A stretch of 23,638 nt of DNA from a virus. The stretch covers positions 1 to 23,638 of the IMG/VR virus record IMGVR_UViG_3300044825_003208; one strand, 5' to 3'. Under the pieces are notes generated by a model, which searched no databases, was not told the origin of the DNA, and saw only the letters and a list, made by a program, of their open reading frames with translations. This document shows positions 22,616 to 23,638 of the stretch, piece after piece; positions within the stretch are counted from its first letter, which is position 1; each line of letters opens with the position of its first letter. Both the position numbers and the translations under genes were made by a program.

Positions 22616-23622
22616 ACCTTCCCTCCCGTCCCGATGGTCTCGAGGATGTGCTGCGCCAGCGGCAAGGTCCGGCGTACATATTCCGGCACCTCATTCCGGA
22701 CAGACCCGCGCGGATCCTTGCCGGTGCAGGCCGCGATGATCCGGCACGCCATGTCGTGCTGCTCCATCAGGCAGGCCTGGCGCGGGTCGCGCTTCACCAG
22801 CTCCTGCAGCGGACGCGTGCGCCGGCGGACCTCGCCGGTGATCTTGTTGCGCCGCATGTCGGCGAAGGTGACGCCGAACTCGTCGCGGTAGGGCTTCCAG
22901 CTGCCCTTGGCCTTCTCGTGGAACTGCGCGCCCAGGCGGCGGCGGATGAACCGCATGTAGGGCTCCAGCGGCTTCATCTCCGCCTTCAGCGTATCGTCCA
23001 TGCGGAACTGGCTGGCATCGATGATGCCGTGGTCGTGCAGCGCGGCCAGGGCGGCATGGTTGTAGGCCGCGTTCAGCGCACCGCGCGTCGTTCCCGCCGG
23101 CACCAGCGGGGTATCCAGCGGGCTCTGGTTCTTCACCCGGAACTTCGGCTGCGGCAGGCGTTTGTCACGCTGCTGCGCCAGGGTGGGCTGCGAGCGGAAC
23201 ATCAGCCCGGCCCGCTCGATCGCCGCGCCGCGGTCGCCCCGCACGATGTCCTTCAGCTGGCGGAACAGCGCCTGGTGCTGCTCGACCGTCACCCCCTTGG
23301 GGATCTGCTCCACCACCTTGCGTTCCAGGAAGGAGCCGACCGGCTTCTCCTTCTCCCGGCTGCCGGTATAGGCGACGGGCAGGCCGGACAGCTTCGCGCC
23401 CATCCGCTGCCACGCCTCGCCGCGGGTATAGGACCGGCGTTCCGGCCCGGGCGACAACTCGCGCAGGCTGGCGAAGCGGAAGGATGGGGCACCGTTCGCC
23501 CCGCCGAACCTCCGGGGATTTGCGTCCGCACCGTCCGCACCCCCTTTCGGCGCGAAGCGGCCGTCGTCGTCGCGCTTGTGCTTGCTCTCGTCGAAGGCCT
23601 TGGCCAGGGGCAGGGTGATCAT
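22612..23622 (-). CDS. Unknown 336-aa head-module protein with PLAKA leader and RDxxGRF motif
   Basis: It begins MITLPLAKAFDESKHKRDDD followed by GRFAPKGG, so a short leader like that of the 145-aa protein is joined to the same RDxxGRF motif found in the 1627-aa protein. The rest is basic and helical (RSYTRGEAWQRMGAKLSG, EQHQALFRQLKDIVRG, EPYMRFIRRRLGAQFHEKAKG, LPLAQHILETIG), with no domain I recognise. GGAGGA lies 8 nt before the ATG at 23622. It ends in a GTGA overlap with the first DUF6527 gene. By position it is likely a head or portal-associated protein. Confidence 0.75.
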   Translation of the reverse strand: MITLPLAKAFDESKHKRDDDGRFAPKGGADGADANPRRFGGANGAPSFRFASLRELSPGPERRSYTRGEAWQRMGAKLSGLPVAYTGSREKEKPVGSFLERKVVEQIPKGVTVEQHQALFRQLKDIVRGDRGAAIERAGLMFRSQPTLAQQRDKRLPQPKFRVKNQSPLDTPLVPAGTTRGALNAAYNHAALAALHDHGIIDASQFRMDDTLKAEMKPLEPYMRFIRRRLGAQFHEKAKGSWKPYRDEFGVTFADMRRNKITGEVRRRTRPLQELVKRDPRQACLMEQHDMACRIIAACTGKDPRGSVRNEVPEYVRRTLPLAQHILETIGTGGKV

Positions 23623-23638
23623 CGCAGGCTCCTCCGGC

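Noticed and set aside
1-23638. CRISPR array, diversity-generating retroelement, tRNA, integrase or attachment site
   Set aside because: No regularly spaced repeats, reverse transcriptase, template/variable repeat pair, cloverleaf or recombinase was seen in reading the window.

Overview
The window is one block of the structural (head-to-tail) region of a siphovirus-type tailed phage or prophage with an HK97-type capsid. Base composition is very GC-rich, so the host is probably a high-GC proteobacterium; an alphaproteobacterium (for example Acetobacteraceae/Rhodospirillales) fits, but the sequence alone does not settle this. No integrase, terminase, portal, tRNA or attachment site is visible. 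Terminase and portal would be expected beyond the right end, and minor tail/tip genes beyond the left end.

Almost everything is on the minus strand and is read from right to left. The order is: unknown 336-aa protein with an RDxxGRF motif; two tandem DUF6527-type zinc-ligand-rich proteins; a long Mu gpF-like minor head protein; a 145-aa glycine-zipper protein; HK97-type prohead protease; a 1627-aa unknown protein; an acidic scaffold-like protein; major capsid protein; a 182-aa duplicated-domain protein; gp6-type connector; head-closure candidate; gp10-like protein; tail terminator; tail tube; tail assembly chaperones with a -1 frameshift; lambda-type tape measure with an embedded muralytic-like domain; and the first codons of the next tail gene. 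Most neighbours overlap as ATGA, GTGA or TGATG, so translation is probably coupled along the operon.

Two genes lie on the plus strand as morons: a Bro-N domain gene (18834-19391) between the head genes, and a single-pass membrane protein (5402-5827) between tail tube and chaperone. The capsid gene is set apart by RNA structure: about 200 nt of strong hairpins before it and a GNRA-loop hairpin after it.

The most unusual parts are (1) a copy of the capsid protein's N-terminal segment at the start of the scaffold-like protein; (2) a 1627-aa protein coupled to the protease and scaffold, with several glycine-zipper hydrophobic segments and three copies of an RDxxGxF motif; (3) the spread of that motif, of an N-terminal PLAK leader and of glycine zippers across the head genes, which suggests a set of co-packaged, processed and possibly ejected capsid proteins; (4) the structured capsid leader; and (5) a clear slippery heptamer joining the two tail chaperone frames.
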